A DNA stretch of 64,000 nt, from positions 53,522 to 117,521 of the forward strand of contig NZ_JAUSBA010000003.1 in NCBI RefSeq assembly GCF_030652235.1. The letters are read 5' to 3'. Made by a program: the position numbers and the translations under genes. Of the stretch, positions 18,043-26,513 are shown piece after piece; positions within the stretch are counted from its first letter, which is position 1, and the number at the start of each line of letters is the position of its first letter. The notes beneath the pieces are model-generated. The model was not told where the DNA came from and did no database searches. It saw only the letters and a program-made list of their open reading frames with translations. This DNA comes from Cypionkella sp. (GTDB taxonomy: Bacteria; Pseudomonadota; Alphaproteobacteria; Rhodobacterales; Rhodobacteraceae).

Positions 18043-19217
18043 CGCGGGATCAGCCGCGACAACACCAGTGAAATCACCCCGCACAACGCAATCGCGCCCA
18101 GCATTGGCACCACAGTGCCATCCATCAATGGCCCGGTTGCCGCCACCAGAACACCTGCCGCTACCATCTGCATGGTGCCGCCCAAAGACGCCGCAAGTCC
18201 TGCATGTTCGCCCTGTTCCTCTAGCGCCAGCACTTGTGCTGTGGGCAGCACAACGCCGAGGAACATATTCGCCAAAAACAACCCGGCGATGGTGACGTAA
18301 AGATTGGCAAAGCCAAGCAAGGCCAGTGCGAACAGGCCAAAGGTGGCAAAGGCAAAGCCCGTGGTCGCGCGCACGATCATCTTCTTCGCGCCAACCCGGC
18401 GGCTGATGCTGGCGGCAAACTGCGAGGCTGCGAAAAAGCCGAAGGCATTGATCGCGAAGGCCAGCGAGAACTGCGTCGGGCTGAGGCCGAATTGCCCGGT
18501 GTAGACGAACGAGGCCGAGGCGATAAAGACGAAGAAGCTGGCGAAAGCAAAGCCCGCAAGGAAAGTCATCGCCAGAAAACCACGGTCGGTGAACAACACG
18601 CCCAGACCTTTGCGCATGGTGATCAGATCAAAGCGTTGGCGTTTTTCGGCGGGCAGGGTTTCATCCACCATGAAATAGATCAGGAAGAAGCTGAGGCTTG
18701 CCGCCAGCAGCAGGGCCCAGAACACCAACCGCCACGAGCCGAACGCCAGCAGCGCCGAGCCGGACAGTGGGGCCAACAGCGGCGAGATTGCGATGACGAT
18801 CATGATGGTGGACATCATGCGGGTGGCATCGGCTCCGGTCGCCAGATCGCGGATCATCGCGCGCAGCACGACCATGTTGGCCGCGCCGCCAATGCCTTGG
18901 ATGAAGCGGCCAAAGATCAGAATTTCAACCGTTGGGGCCACTGCACAGATCACCGTGCCGATCATGAACAGGGCAAGCCCGGCATACATCGGCGGCTTGC
19001 GGCCGGCTTGGTCTGCCCAAGGGCCATAGACCATCTGCGCCACGCCAAAGGCCAGAAAGTACGTCACAATCGTCCACTGCACCGCTTGCATTGTGGTGGT
19101 CAAATCGCTTTGGATCTTCGGCATCGCGGGCAGGTACATGTCAATCGCGAACGGGCCGACGGCGGCGACAAGGCCAAGGATCAGCGAGTAGCGCGTCAGC
19201 GATACGGATTTCGGCAT
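18018..19217 (-). CDS. Bcr/CflA-family MFS multidrug exporter
   Basis: A 12-helix major-facilitator drug:H+ antiporter of about 399 residues. The motif-A region between helices 2 and 3, GPWADQAGRKPPMYAGLALF, and the motif-C-like ISPLLAPLSGSALLAFGSWR in helix 5 mark the Bcr/CflA drug-efflux group. I chose ATG 19217 because GAGG lies seven bases upstream; a TTG four codons earlier is less likely. It faces the divergent TauE/SafE gene across about 135 bases and converges with dusA, overlapping it by 25 bases. Substrates (bicyclomycin, chloramphenicol-like or export of cellular metabolites) cannot be deduced. Confidence 0.92.
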   Translation of the reverse strand: MPKSVSLTRYSLILGLVAAVGPFAIDMYLPAMPKIQSDLTTTMQAVQWTIVTYFLAFGVAQMVYGPWADQAGRKPPMYAGLALFMIGTVICAVAPTVEILIFGRFIQGIGGAANMVVLRAMIRDLATGADATRMMSTIMIVIAISPLLAPLSGSALLAFGSWRLVFWALLLAASLSFFLIYFMVDETLPAEKRQRFDLITMRKGLGVLFTDRGFLAMTFLAGFAFASFFVFIASASFVYTGQFGLSPTQFSLAFAINAFGFFAASQFAASISRRVGAKKMIVRATTGFAFATFGLFALALLGFANLYVTIAGLFLANMFLGVVLPTAQVLALEEQGEHAGLAASLGGTMQMVAAGVLVAATGPLMDGTVVPMLGAIALCGVISLVLSRLIPRHAAVAAA

Positions 19218-19352
19218 GGGTGACCTCAAATGTCGGACAAGGGGTGAGCCTTAGCTTGGATCGCAGGGAGGGGAAAGGTCTGAACGGCTGGTCTGCGCCG
19301 ACAAGTCGGGCTAAGCCTTGGGCTATGTTTCGCATCTGAAAGAGGAACCACC

Positions 19353-20171
19353 ATGCCTGATATGTCCGAGCTTTTGCCAATGTTGGTGTTGTTGTTTGTG
19401 ATCGGTGGGGTGGCCGGGGTGGTGGCGGGATTGCTGGGGGTGGGTGGTGGCATCGTGCTGGTGCCGGCGTTTTTCTATACCTTCACCCATCTGGGCTATG
19501 ACGGGCCGCAACTGATGCAGATTTGTGTCGCGACCTCGCTTGCGACGATTGTGGTGACTTCGCCGCGCTCGGTCGCGTCGCATCACAAGAAGGGGGCTGT
19601 GGATTGGCAGATGCTGCGCGATTGGGCACCGTTTATCGTTGTCGGCGCTTTGGCGGGGACGTTGGTGGCGGCACTGGTCAAGTCGGTGGTGTTGCAGGTG
19701 GTGTTTGGGGTGCTGGCCGGGTTGGCGGGGCTTTACATGGCGTTTGGCAAGCCGGGGTGGCGGTTGGGCACGCAGCTTCCGGGGCAGCCGGTGCGCGGGA
19801 TCATGGCTTCGGTGCTGGCGTTTTGTTCGGCGATGATGGGGATTGGGGGAGGCACGTTTGGGGTGCCGTTGATGAGCCTTTATGGCGTGCCGATCCACCG
19901 GGCGGTCGCCACCGCTGCGGGGTTTGGGGTGTTGATCGCGGCGCCTTCGGTGCTGGGATTTTTGTTCGTGCCGATTGAACATGCGCCGCCTTACACGGTG
20001 GGGGCGGTCAATCTGCCTGCGTTTTTGGTGGTGATCGGCTCGACCATGCTGACCACACCTTGGGGGGTTAAGCTGGCGCATGCGATGGACCCCAAGCCAT
20101 TGAAACGGGTGTTTGCGGTGTTCATCACTTTGGTCGCGCTGAATATGCTGCGCAAGGTTGTGGGCTGGTAG
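19353..20171 (+). CDS. TauE/SafE (TSUP) family membrane permease
   Basis: The 272-residue inner-membrane protein has about eight hydrophobic helices. The two-fold repeated TSUP motifs are visible: GGVAGVVAGLLGVGGGIVLV near the start and a second copy, CSAMMGIGGGTFGVPLMSLY, at about residue 160. The family exports or imports sulfite, sulfoacetate and other sulfur or organic anions. Nothing nearby fixes the substrate. The ATG at 19353 is preceded by AAGAGGAA. Downstream, GGGACA/TGTCCC (20175-20189) forms a small hairpin without a T-run. Confidence 0.9.
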   Translation: MPDMSELLPMLVLLFVIGGVAGVVAGLLGVGGGIVLVPAFFYTFTHLGYDGPQLMQICVATSLATIVVTSPRSVASHHKKGAVDWQMLRDWAPFIVVGALAGTLVAALVKSVVLQVVFGVLAGLAGLYMAFGKPGWRLGTQLPGQPVRGIMASVLAFCSAMMGIGGGTFGVPLMSLYGVPIHRAVATAAGFGVLIAAPSVLGFLFVPIEHAPPYTVGAVNLPAFLVVIGSTMLTTPWGVKLAHAMDPKPLKRVFAVFITLVALNMLRKVVGW

Positions 20172-20259
20172 TTAGGGACAGGTTGTCCCCGCGTAGACGG
20201 TTTTGCAGCCGTTATGAATCAAGGACTTGCAGGGTTCGCGTAACGGACTATTAATGTAT

Positions 20260-20274
20260 ACAACCATAGGTTGT
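20260..20274. promoter_or_regulatory. palindrome upstream of the RTX glycosidase gene
   Basis: A perfect dyad, ACAACC-ATA-GGTTGT, sits in an AT-rich patch of the 294-base gap before the RTX gene, followed by TATGTTATGATGAATACAA, which could supply a -10 element. The position about 190 bases before the start codon suits an operator for a dimeric regulator. Nothing else was recognised in this gap; the small open frames there lack coding character. Confidence 0.4.
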
Positions 20275-20465
20275 TATGTTATGATGAATACAATCGCGCC
20301 AAAAGGCCATGGCCTGCGCGCGAAATTGCCCAAGTTTGACCACGAAATTCGGCCGTATCATCGTCAGGTTGATCCAAGCACACAGCTTTGGTCAGCCTGC
20401 GCTGACATGGGCTGGGGTGCCTTGTGCCAAGCGTTTGGGCGGATGTGTTCAGAAGGTTGCTTGAC

Positions 20466-22784
20466 ATGGGAACGACAGCTGCAACGACAACAAGCGGCAT
20501 TGCGATGATCAACATCGTGATGAAGGCGGCTGATGGCTCGGGTGGGGCGTGGCAAACTCCGGTGCAATTGATCCCGCAAGGCATGCAAGGTAACCCCGAA
20601 CAGTTCGTGGCCAGTATCAAGATCGCGCTGCCGCTGGTGAACAATCTGCGGGTGCAGTTCAACGAATATTCCTTCAACGCCGATGGGTCGCTGCACCCGC
20701 AGATGGAGCGGTTTCTGGCAGCGGCCACGGCGGCGGGCTATCAGCTGACCATGGTTTACGCGGGCGGCGATGCGCAAAATATCGGGAGCAATACCGAGGG
20801 CTGGCCTGCCTTGAGCAATGCTGCGGCCTATGCGGCGCTGCAAGCCAATTACAGCGATGTGTCCGGGGCGTGGAGCAAAATGCTCGACTGGATGGATCAG
20901 CATAAAACGGTCGAGGGTTCGGTTTATGGCTGGGAGCTGATGAACGAGGCTGCGGGCTACAAACATTCGGTAAGCGCCAATGGAACGCAGGGCGATCTTG
21001 ATAAGGCCGATTTCGTCAAGTTGTATGCCGATCATGCGATTGCGCTGACAGAGTTGATCGAGGCGCGGGCGGCGGGCAAGATATTGGTCGGCGGTTGGGG
21101 CTATAACGGAGATTTTCTGACCTTGGCAGACACCAAGATTGGCGGTGTTTCGGCGCTGGACTATTTGCGCGCTGCGGTGGGCGACAATCTGGTCTGGTCG
21201 TCGCATCTCTATCCGGGCTGGATGGGCACGCAGCAGCAGACCACAACAGCCGAGCTTTCAAGCCGGTTGGATACACTGTTTGCCTCAGTGGTGGGGGATG
21301 CGGTGCTGATCACCGAGACCAATGCCAATGGCAAGGCCGATGATCCGAATGTCGTGCTGGATGAAAACGATCTGGCCACCGCCAGTTATGAATGGTTCTT
21401 GTCGCATGGCATCGGGGTGGGTTGGTTTCCGGGGCTGCAAACCGGTTCATCCAGCCTGATGGTGATCAATGCCGACGGGTCATTGGAGGCGCGGCATCAA
21501 CATTCCTTGGCCCATGCGATGAATGTCTATTCGCTGGCGCAGCATGGCACTGCGGCGCTGGCGGCGGGGCAGATGGTGGCGGTCAGCTTGACCAAGATGA
21601 CCCTGCGCAATGAGGCCTATGAGGTTGCCGCTGGCGAGGCGCGCTTTGATACGGTGCAATATGCAGGCTTCGGCTTTGGCTATAGCGGCAATGATACGAT
21701 CAACGGTCACGCGATCTCGAATGATTTCCTTTATGGCGGCACCGGCAATGATCTGTTGTCCGGGCTGGACGGCGATGATTTTCTGTTCGGACAAGATGAT
21801 GCAGATATATTGAGCGGTGGCGCGGGGATTGATGCGCTGTTTGGCGGCCGCGGCAATGACTGGTTGGATGGCGGCACGGGGCGTGATCAGCTTTATGGCG
21901 GTGTCGGCAATGACACTTACATCGTCGATCAGGCAGCGGATTCGGTGCGCGAACTGGTTGGCGAAGGTGTCGACACGGTGCTGAGCCTGGCGGGGGTGTA
22001 TTCTTTGAACCGTCCGGGCCTTGAGGCGCAGACACAGGTGGAGAATCTAAGCTTTATCGGCACGGGTGATTTTATCGGGACAGGCAATGCTTTGGCCAAT
22101 CGGCTGATCGGTGGGACGGGAATTGACCGGTTGTTCGGGCTGGCCGGGCAGGACAGCCTGTTCACGGGTGCGGGCGATGACACTCTGGATGGTGGCGCGG
22201 GGAGCGATCAGCTTGTTGGTGGCATGGGCAATGACACCTATATCGTCGATCAGACAGCGGACTGTGTGCGCGAACTGGTCGGCGAAGGTGCAGACACGGT
22301 GCTAAGCTTGGCGGGGGTGTATTCTTTGAACCGTCCAGGCCTTGAGGCGCAGACACAGGTGGAGAATCTAAGCTTTATCGGGGCCGGCAAGTTCATCGGA
22401 ACCGGCAATGCTTTGGGCAACCAACTGGTAGGGGGGGGTGGCAATGACCAATTGTTCGGGCTGGCCGGGCAGGACAGCCTGTTCGGCGGTGCGGGCGATG
22501 ATCGCTTCTTTAGTGGCACAGGCGCCGACTTTCTGAATGGAGGCTTGGGCGCGGATCAGTTCTTGTTTGAAAGACACTCGGGCGCGGATCGGGTGATGGA
22601 TTTCGAGGATAATGTCGATGTGGTGCTGCTGCGCGGCTTTGCAGGGGTTAGCACGGTTGCGCAAGCCTTCATCCATGCCGTGCAAAATGGCGCGAATGTG
22701 GTGTTCACCTTTGGTGAGGGCGATGTTTTGACCGTGCTGAACACCACCAAGGCGGCGCTGACGGATGATCTGCTGATCATTTAG
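20466..22784 (+). CDS. RTX-repeat protein with clan GH-A-like glycosidase domain
   Basis: The protein of about 772 residues (ATG 20466, after AGAAGG) has no signal peptide, as expected for a type I secretion substrate. Residues about 10-350 look like a TIM-barrel glycoside hydrolase. YGWELMNEAAG carries a candidate acid/base Glu161 after Asn, WSSHLYPGW supplies the H-x-Y seen on strand 6, and VLITETNANG carries a candidate nucleophile Glu285. From about residue 415 come glycine/aspartate RTX nonapeptides (GGTGNDLLSG, GGRGNDWLDGG), then two 107-residue tandem modules and a C-terminal secretion-type tail (TDDLLII). It would be secreted, fold with Ca2+ and cleave a polysaccharide. The GH family is not recognised. 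No secretion genes are nearby. Confidence 0.8.
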   Translation: MGTTAATTTSGIAMINIVMKAADGSGGAWQTPVQLIPQGMQGNPEQFVASIKIALPLVNNLRVQFNEYSFNADGSLHPQMERFLAAATAAGYQLTMVYAGGDAQNIGSNTEGWPALSNAAAYAALQANYSDVSGAWSKMLDWMDQHKTVEGSVYGWELMNEAAGYKHSVSANGTQGDLDKADFVKLYADHAIALTELIEARAAGKILVGGWGYNGDFLTLADTKIGGVSALDYLRAAVGDNLVWSSHLYPGWMGTQQQTTTAELSSRLDTLFASVVGDAVLITETNANGKADDPNVVLDENDLATASYEWFLSHGIGVGWFPGLQTGSSSLMVINADGSLEARHQHSLAHAMNVYSLAQHGTAALAAGQMVAVSLTKMTLRNEAYEVAAGEARFDTVQYAGFGFGYSGNDTINGHAISNDFLYGGTGNDLLSGLDGDDFLFGQDDADILSGGAGIDALFGGRGNDWLDGGTGRDQLYGGVGNDTYIVDQAADSVRELVGEGVDTVLSLAGVYSLNRPGLEAQTQVENLSFIGTGDFIGTGNALANRLIGGTGIDRLFGLAGQDSLFTGAGDDTLDGGAGSDQLVGGMGNDTYIVDQTADCVRELVGEGADTVLSLAGVYSLNRPGLEAQTQVENLSFIGAGKFIGTGNALGNQLVGGGGNDQLFGLAGQDSLFGGAGDDRFFSGTGADFLNGGLGADQFLFERHSGADRVMDFEDNVDVVLLRGFAGVSTVAQAFIHAVQNGANVVFTFGEGDVLTVLNTTKAALTDDLLII
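21900..22541 (+). repeat. two tandem 321-bp repeats inside the RTX gene
   Basis: Two adjacent copies (21900-22220 and 22221-22541) each encode about 107 residues of the pattern GGxGNDTYIVDQ, VRELVGEG, DTVLSLAGVYSLNRPGLEAQ, QVENLSFIG and GLAGQDSLF. Long stretches are nearly identical at DNA level, including silent positions, for example the codons for the EAQTQVENLSF segment. This indicates a recent duplication or gene conversion. Each module combines an RTX turn with a longer YIVDQ-type beta segment. Confidence 0.9.
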
Positions 22785-23070
22785 CCGCCTGTTTAGCCAG
22801 CGCCTGCGTCTTGGCGCCGGAGATGGCATGGCGAGGGTCATTTGGTGGCAATCGCGGCCCGGTGTTGCCGACATTCAGCGCATCCATATCGTCGCCGATG
22901 AGTTTTGGCAGCCAGTTGTAGGTGGGATAGCCCGCGCGCCGGGTGGCAAAATCCAGCGGAATTTGCCCAAGGGTTGGAATTGGTATGGTACCCTCATATC
23001 GCAAAAAACGGCTTGGAAATATAAGGCAAGGCTGGGCTATGCGCCTAGTCGTGTCAATCTTTGCCGCCAA
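22777..23070 (-). CDS. hypothetical protein, doubtful
   Basis: An open frame of 97 codons begins MAAKIDTTRRIAQPCLIFPS and contains the segment AGYPTYNWLPKLIGDDMDAL. I recognise no family. It overlaps the 3' end of the RTX gene by eight bases and the end of the DUF1289 gene by 17 bases. It could be a C-terminal fragment of an older gene: the last 60 residues look more protein-like than the start, and there is no clear ribosome binding site. Translation is uncertain. Confidence 0.3.
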   Translation of the reverse strand: MAAKIDTTRRIAQPCLIFPSRFLRYEGTIPIPTLGQIPLDFATRRAGYPTYNWLPKLIGDDMDALNVGNTGPRLPPNDPRHAISGAKTQALAKQAAK

Positions 23071-23287
23071 GGCGGGCCATGCGGCCCCCCCGGCGTTTGG
23101 TGAGGGTTGCGGCGCGGTTGGGCAGGTCGGCCATGATCGCAGTGCGGTCAGCTGCGGTCAGGCGGCCCCAGCTTGCGATCTCATCAATGCTGCGGAAACA
23201 GCCGATGCAGATGCGCGCCTCGGGGTGGACGATGCAGAGCTTGACGCAAGGGCTTTCGACTTCTTCGCGCTTCCAAACTTCGTCCAT
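23054..23287 (-). CDS. DUF1289 domain-containing protein
   Basis: The 77-residue protein carries the DUF1289 pattern: SPCVKLCIVHPEARICIGCF followed by RSIDEIASWGRL, with four cysteines that probably bind a metal. The function is unknown; it is widespread in proteobacteria as a small stand-alone protein. The start codon at 23287 directly abuts the stop of ruvX on the same strand, so it is part of a ccmI-ruvX-DUF1289 transcript. The basic C-terminal tail (KRRGGRMARLGGKD) is typical for a small nucleic-acid-associated protein, but that is only suggestive. Confidence 0.88.
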   Translation of the reverse strand: MDEVWKREEVESPCVKLCIVHPEARICIGCFRSIDEIASWGRLTAADRTAIMADLPNRAATLTKRRGGRMARLGGKD

Positions 23288-23788
23288 TCAGTCCTCGTCT
23301 CGTTCAGATGTTGGCGGAGTTCTGCCCATATAGGACAAACGATCCAGCGCACCTTGCAAGATATAGCCCGCAGCCACTTGGTCAATCACTTCGCGGCGGC
23401 GTTTGCGTGAGGCGTCGCCTTCGATCAGCGCGCGTTCGGCGGCGACGGTGGACAGGCGTTCATCCCAGAAGGTGATCGGCAGCGCGCTCAATTTGATCAG
23501 GTTGCGGGCAAAGGCGCGGGTGGATTGCACGCGGGGGCCTTCCGAGCCGTCCATGTTCAGGGGCAGGCCAAGGATGATGCCTGCAATGTTGCGCTCGGTC
23601 AGCACGGCCAGCAGTTCGGCGGCGTCGGCGGTGAATTTGGTGCGCCGCACGGTGTGGATCGGGGTTGCGACAGAGCGGCGCAGGTCGGAGACAGCGATGC
23701 CGATGGTTTTGTCACCCAAATCAAGGCCGCAGATGGCGCGACCCTGTGGCAGGGATGCTGCGAAGTCGGTGATGTCGTTCAGGATCAT
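23288..23788 (-). CDS. ruvX: RuvX/YqgF pre-16S rRNA nuclease
   Basis: The 166-residue protein has the RNase H-like fold of YqgF, which finishes 16S rRNA 5' processing and was earlier called a Holliday junction resolvase. The motifs are GLDLGDKTIGIAVSDLRR (first catalytic Asp at about 23), ILGLPLNMDGSEGPR and WDERLST (catalytic Glu). A short N-terminal extension (MILNDITDFAASLPQGRAIC) is usual in this bacterial group. It overlaps the ccmI stop by four bases (ATGA, 23785-23788), which suggests translational coupling. Confidence 0.93.
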   Translation of the reverse strand: MILNDITDFAASLPQGRAICGLDLGDKTIGIAVSDLRRSVATPIHTVRRTKFTADAAELLAVLTERNIAGIILGLPLNMDGSEGPRVQSTRAFARNLIKLSALPITFWDERLSTVAAERALIEGDASRKRRREVIDQVAAGYILQGALDRLSYMGRTPPTSERDED

Positions 23789-24993
23789 GGGGTTACTCCG
23801 GCAGTCGAGGCTGCGGACTCAATTTGACCCAAGGCGGCATCGTCGGCTTGGAACACGCTTAGCGCCTTGTCATAGGCGGTTTTGGCGCGGGTTTTCTCGC
23901 CGATCAAACCCAGTGAGGTGATCAGCTTGGCCCAGTCCTCGACCGGGCCGCCTTCGGTGCTGAGGCGGGTTTCCAATTGGCCGACCATGCCTTTGATCAT
24001 GTCTTGCCGATCTGCGGCGGAAAGTTCGCCTGCATTGGCGACATCTTCTGCTGTGGGGCCTTTGGCGGCGGGAAGTTGGTACTTGATGCCAGCGGCATCG
24101 GCGGTGGCTTGCAACATGCCGCGAATGGGCGCGATCCAAGGTGCTGTCGCGGGGCCTTCGCGCAGCAAGGGTTCCCACAGCGCAAAAGCGCGGTCAGGGC
24201 GGCCGATTTCGGCGAACATCAGGCCCGAGAAGTAGCGGGCGAGCGGGTTGACAGGATCAAGCTCCAGCGCGCGGACCAGATGCTTTTCGGCCTCTGGCGT
24301 CACAACGCCGCCTGCGGCGAAGATCATGGTTTGCGCAAGGCCTGCGTGGTCGTTGGCAGTGGCTTTATCGCCGATCAGGGTCAGCAGATGTTCCTGCGCC
24401 TTGCGGGCGGCGCTGTAATTGCCAAGTTGGGCTTCGTTTTTCGCAAGCAGCGCAAGGCCTTGTTGGTCATCCGGGCGGGCAATCACGGCGGCGCGAAGTT
24501 TTTCCATCAGGGCTACGAACTCGGGATCGGGTTTTGGCGTGGCTGCGGGGGCAGGGGCTGCGGCCTCGGCTGCGGTCTGGCTTGGCCGGTCGCGATAGGC
24601 TTGATCGGCCAGAGCAAGGCGATCGGCCAGCGGCAGATCGCCATAACCGGGCGCGCCGATGCGGTCATAGGTGTAAAGCGCTGCCACAGTGGCAAGGATC
24701 AGGGCAAGGGCGGTGGGCCACAGCTTGCCCTGGCTGTTGGCGGCGGGGGTTTGTCGCGCGCGGTCGGCATCGAGCAGGCGGCGCGAAACTTCGGTTTTCA
24801 CCCTCTCGGCCTCTGGGGCCGAGATCACTGCGCGGGCAAGGTCGCGGTCGACTTCCGCCAACTGGTCACGATAGACTTTCAGGGCGGCGTCATTATCGCT
24901 GCTGGCATCGCCCCGGCGGTAGGCTTGCAACAGGATCGCCACGACGCCGACCGAGAGGGCCATCACCGCTGCCCAGAAAAACCAATCCTGCAT
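23785..24993 (-). CDS. ccmI: c-type cytochrome biogenesis protein CcmI
   Basis: CcmI presents apocytochrome c to the haem ligation machinery. The product of about 402 residues starts MQDWFFWAAVMALSVGVVAI, giving an N-terminal membrane helix. It is followed by a cytoplasmic coil (DAALKVYRDQLAEVDRDLAR), a second hydrophobic segment (LWPTALALILATVAALYTYD at about residue 95) and a periplasmic TPR-like region of helical repeats. I chose ATG 24993 (or its neighbour 24996) with AAGGGG upstream; the longer open frame to 25083 lacks membrane-protein character. It stands apart from the ccmABCDG genes found at 50.8-53.5 kb. CcmE, F and H are not in the window. Confidence 0.9.
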   Translation of the reverse strand: MQDWFFWAAVMALSVGVVAILLQAYRRGDASSDNDAALKVYRDQLAEVDRDLARAVISAPEAERVKTEVSRRLLDADRARQTPAANSQGKLWPTALALILATVAALYTYDRIGAPGYGDLPLADRLALADQAYRDRPSQTAAEAAAPAPAATPKPDPEFVALMEKLRAAVIARPDDQQGLALLAKNEAQLGNYSAARKAQEHLLTLIGDKATANDHAGLAQTMIFAAGGVVTPEAEKHLVRALELDPVNPLARYFSGLMFAEIGRPDRAFALWEPLLREGPATAPWIAPIRGMLQATADAAGIKYQLPAAKGPTAEDVANAGELSAADRQDMIKGMVGQLETRLSTEGGPVEDWAKLITSLGLIGEKTRAKTAYDKALSVFQADDAALGQIESAASTAGVTP

Positions 24994-25183
24994 CATCCGC
25001 CCCTTGCTCACTGGCCCCGATGTAGGCGGTTTGGCGGCCCCGCAAAAGGGGGGATTCTGCCGCAGTCCGGCGGATGGGTTCAAAACCGCCGTCCATGTCG
25101 CAATTTTCCCGATTGTGCCGCTGCTGTTGCGGGATAAAAGCAGGGATCACGCGATAAGCGGCGGAAGATATGAGGGCCAGCCC

Positions 25184-26431
25184 ATGAAACGCTATTCGGT
25201 TTTCGCCATCGCCAAACAGGCGCTGAACAATCACTTGGGCTGGGAGCGCGCGTGGGCAGCCCCTGCGCCGAAAAAGCACTACGATGTGATCATCGTGGGG
25301 GCAGGTGGGCATGGTCTGGCGACCGCCTACTACCTTGGCAAAAATTTCGGCATCACCAATGTGGCGATCATCGAAAAGGGTTGGCTGGGCGGTGGCAACA
25401 CCGGGCGCAATACCACGATCATCCGCTCGAACTACCTGCAAGACCCCTCGGCTGCGATCTATGAAAAGGCGCGCAGCCTGTATGAGACGATGTCGCAGGA
25501 TCTGAACTATAACGTGATGTTCTCGCCGCGTGGCCTGCTGATGCTGGGCCAGACCCATCACGAGGTGCGCGGCTATCTGCGCACGGTGCATGCCAACAAC
25601 ATGCAGGGTGTGTCGACCGAGTGGATTTCGCCGCAGCGGGTGAAAGAACTGGTGCCGATTATCAATATTGACGGGCCGCGTTATCCGATTTTGGGCGCGC
25701 TCTATCAGGCGCGTGGCGGCACGGCGCGGCATGATGCGGTGGCTTGGGGCTATGCGCGGGCCTGCTCGGACATGGGCATGGACATCATCCAGCAATGCGA
25801 GGTGAAGGGCGTGACCTCTGAGGCCGGGGTTGTGACCGGGGTAGAGACGTCGAAGGGCTTCATCGGTTGTAAGAAACTGGGCGTGGTGGTTGCGGGTCAT
25901 TCCGGCCAAGTCGCTGAAATGGCGGGGTTCCGGCTGCCGATTGAGGCTGTGGCCCTGCAAGCCATGGTGTCAGAGCCGATCAAGCCCTGCATGGATGTGG
26001 TGGTGATGGCCAACACCGTGCACGGCTATATGTCGCAATCCGACAAGGGTGAAATGGTGATCGGCGGCGGCACCGACGGGTTCAACAACTTCACCCAGCG
26101 CGGCTCGTTCCACCATATCGAAGAGACACTGCGGGCGCTGATTGAGACCTTCCCGATGATCAGCCGCCTGAAAATGCTGCGGCAATGGGGCGGGATTGTC
26201 GATATGACTGGCGACCGCTCGCCGATCATCTCGAAAACGCCGTTGGGAAATTGTTTCATCAACTGCGGTTGGGGCACCGGCGGCTTCAAGGCCATTCCGG
26301 GCTCGGGCTGGGCGATGGCCGAGTTGATGGCCAAGGGCGAGCCGGGGGCTTTGGCTGAGGCGTTCAACATGTGGCGTTTCAAGGAAGGCCAGTTCATTGA
26401 CGAAAGCGTCGCGGCTGGGGTGGCGCATTGA
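25184..26431 (+). CDS. soxB: sarcosine oxidase subunit beta
   Basis: SoxB is the catalytic flavoprotein subunit of heterotetrameric sarcosine oxidase, which oxidises sarcosine to glycine with transfer of the methyl carbon to tetrahydrofolate. The 415-residue product starts MKRYSVFAIAKQALNN. The FAD-binding motif DVIIVGAGGHGLATAYYLGK spans about residues 34-53, and RGGTARHDAVAWGYARA contains the His (183) expected to bind FMN covalently. Length and start match the family. It is the first gene of the sox cluster but is separated from soxDAG by a small gene and a terminator. Confidence 0.96.
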   Translation: MKRYSVFAIAKQALNNHLGWERAWAAPAPKKHYDVIIVGAGGHGLATAYYLGKNFGITNVAIIEKGWLGGGNTGRNTTIIRSNYLQDPSAAIYEKARSLYETMSQDLNYNVMFSPRGLLMLGQTHHEVRGYLRTVHANNMQGVSTEWISPQRVKELVPIINIDGPRYPILGALYQARGGTARHDAVAWGYARACSDMGMDIIQQCEVKGVTSEAGVVTGVETSKGFIGCKKLGVVVAGHSGQVAEMAGFRLPIEAVALQAMVSEPIKPCMDVVVMANTVHGYMSQSDKGEMVIGGGTDGFNNFTQRGSFHHIEETLRALIETFPMISRLKMLRQWGGIVDMTGDRSPIISKTPLGNCFINCGWGTGGFKAIPGSGWAMAELMAKGEPGALAEAFNMWRFKEGQFIDESVAAGVAH

Positions 26432-26452
26432 TGCTGGGTTTCGCCCCCCTGT

Positions 26453-26478
26453 GGAACCAAAACGCACCGAGCGGCGTT
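26453..26478 (+). promoter_or_regulatory. candidate EcfG-type general-stress promoter
   Basis: GGAAC (26453-26457), a 17-base spacer and CGTT (26475-26478) match the consensus known for alphaproteobacterial EcfG sigma factors (GGAAC-N16/17-CGTT). It lies 35 bases before the ATG of the small membrane-protein gene, with the ribosome binding site between, which is ideal promoter geometry. Whether this organism has EcfG cannot be seen in the window. Confidence 0.55.
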
Positions 26479-26513
26479 CCTTTGTCAGATACATTCTGCA
26501 AGGAGACGTCATC

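Noticed and set aside
18234..19223. 329-codon plus-strand open frame opposite the Bcr/CflA gene
   Set aside because: Its composition (Gln/His/Arg/Gly-rich) is that of an antisense shadow, while the minus strand encodes a clear 12-helix transporter.
20227..20508. 93-codon frame before the RTX glycosidase
   Set aside because: It overlaps the RTX start, shows no motif, and its sequence covers a likely operator and promoter.
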